Assembly: GCA_905235165.1 (NCBI GenBank)
Contig: CAJOKK010000062.1
Location: 1-8,168 of the forward strand
Direction: 5' to 3'
DNA from: an uncultured Atopobiaceae bacterium
GTDB taxonomy: Bacteria > Actinomycetota > Coriobacteriia > Coriobacteriales > Atopobiaceae
DNA: 8,168 nt
Of this stretch, positions 7,364 to 8,168 are shown piece after piece. How positions within the stretch are numbered: position 1 is the stretch's first letter; each line of letters starts with the position of its first letter. The notes beneath the pieces were generated by a model. The model saw only the letters and a list, made by a program, of their open reading frames with translations, was not told the origin of the DNA and ran no database searches. A program made the translations under genes and the position numbers.

Positions 7364-7372
7364 AGGAGGAGG
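7364..7372 (+). promoter_or_regulatory. Strong ribosome binding site fixing the rodA start
   Basis: AGGAGGAGG is nearly a full anti-16S match and ends two bases before the ATG at 7375. Its first hexamer gives a five-base spacing. It is among the strongest sites in the window. It supports the long polar N terminus of RodA rather than an internal start nearer the first membrane helix. Confidence 0.75.
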
Positions 7373-7374
7373 CC

Positions 7375-8168
7375 ATGCCTGCAAGTGACTTTTCGAGCAT
7401 ATCGGGACAGCGCCCCCTCAGGGCTGGTGCGCCTCAGACGGAGGCGCAGGTTCAGCGCCGCTCTCGTGGTGGCATCCATGAGTGGTTCTACCTGCCCCAG
7501 CTCATTCCGGCCCTGCTCTTGATCGCCTTTGGCTCCCTGGTGCAGTGGTCCGCCTCGCTCAATATCGTCGAGGCGAACTTCCCGCGTCACATCATCGGTG
7601 TTGTCTTGGGCTTTGGCGCCCTCTGGTTCATGCGCTGCTACGACTACCGTGCCTTCTCTGGCATGGCGCGACCCCTGCTGATCCTCGACTGCCTGATGAT
7701 GGTCATGCCGCGTATCCCGGGCTTGGGCATGTCGGCAAACGGCATTACCGGTTGGGTGAAGATCCCGCTCACCCCGATTGCCTTCCAGCCCTCTGAGCTC
7801 GGCAAGATCTTTACCATCTTCGTCTTGGCGTCGGCTTGTGCCGATTACAACGGCCGCATCGATTCCTTTAAGGACTACGTGAAGCTCTGCGCGACGCTGC
7901 TTTTGCCCTTCTTCCTCATCTTGGTCCAGCCTGACCTGGGAACCGGCCTCATCGTGCTGGTGGTCGGCGCGGCCATCATCATCGTTGCGGGCGCCAAGTC
8001 AAGTTGGGTGTGGGCTACCATCCTGCTCATCGTGGCGGGCTCAACCTTTGCCATCGTCACCTCGATGACGCCGGGCATCCCGCACATCTTCAAGGAATAC
8101 CAGCTGAGCCGTCTGATCGTCTTCGTGGACCCCTCGGTTGACCCGAGCGGTATCGGCTACAACCTCCA
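7375..8168 (+). CDS. rodA: Rod-shape SEDS glycosyltransferase RodA, 5' part (truncated by window)
   Basis: RodA polymerises lipid II into glycan strands during elongation and pairs with PBP2. The frame from ATG 7375 stays open for 264 codons to the window edge; the family is usually about 370-430 residues, so about two thirds is seen. SEDS features are NGITGWVKI (122-130), with the Trp conserved in this loop, QPSELGK (138-144), QPDLGT (185-190) and the loop signature YQLSRLIVFVDPSVDPSGIGYN (242-263). The catalytic Asp of the family should lie beyond the window. At least six hydrophobic segments are visible. The first 36 residues are polar and basic, longer than in typical RodA. AGGAGG (7364-7369) is five bases before the ATG. 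FtsW is the alternative, but the position next to PBP2 and mreBCD favours RodA. Confidence 0.93.
   Translation, partial: MPASDFSSISGQRPLRAGAPQTEAQVQRRSRGGIHEWFYLPQLIPALLLIAFGSLVQWSASLNIVEANFPRHIIGVVLGFGALWFMRCYDYRAFSGMARPLLILDCLMMVMPRIPGLGMSANGITGWVKIPLTPIAFQPSELGKIFTIFVLASACADYNGRIDSFKDYVKLCATLLLPFFLILVQPDLGTGLIVLVVGAAIIIVAGAKSSWVWATILLIVAGSTFAIVTSMTPGIPHIFKEYQLSRLIVFVDPSVDPSGIGYNL

Overview
The window is about 8.2 kb of GC-rich bacterial DNA with all genes on the + strand. It reads as the cell-elongation (mre/rod) locus of a high-GC Gram-positive bacterium. GC- and C/G-ending codons, strong GGAGG-type ribosome sites and the protein sequences suggest an actinomycete-phylum organism, most likely class Coriobacteriia (Collinsella/Olsenella-like). 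That placement rests on recalled resemblance, not on a search.

Layout. Positions 2-76 are the last 24 codons of an aconitase-type gene. Positions 77-521 are a 445-bp non-coding stretch. It holds a strong GC hairpin, two near-identical 52-bp repeats (46 of 52 positions the same) plus a decayed third copy, and a likely extended -10 promoter. Then come a single-domain cyclophilin (522-1064), an unrecognised TPR protein with one membrane helix and an acidic tail (1136-2629), mreB (2690-3736), mreC (3748-4719), mreD (4763-5317), the class B penicillin-binding protein PBP2/mrdA (5328-7358), and a rodA gene cut off by the window end (7375-8168). A 17-codon reading frame (4719-4772) bridges mreC and mreD.

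How they work together. MreB filaments under the membrane are coupled through MreC and MreD to the PBP2 transpeptidase and the RodA glycan polymerase, which together build the lateral cell wall of rod-shaped cells. From mreB to rodA the gaps are 10-45 nt, which implies one operon. The TPR protein sits 60 nt upstream on the same strand. It has a predicted cytoplasmic TPR face and an exterior domain, so it is a candidate lineage-specific partner of the elongation machinery.

The core genes are ordinary. The parts worth a second look are the repeat array with its shared TTTTGTCACAAAA palindrome, the TPR-membrane protein, the extra N-terminal membrane segment of PBP2, and the small bridging ORF.
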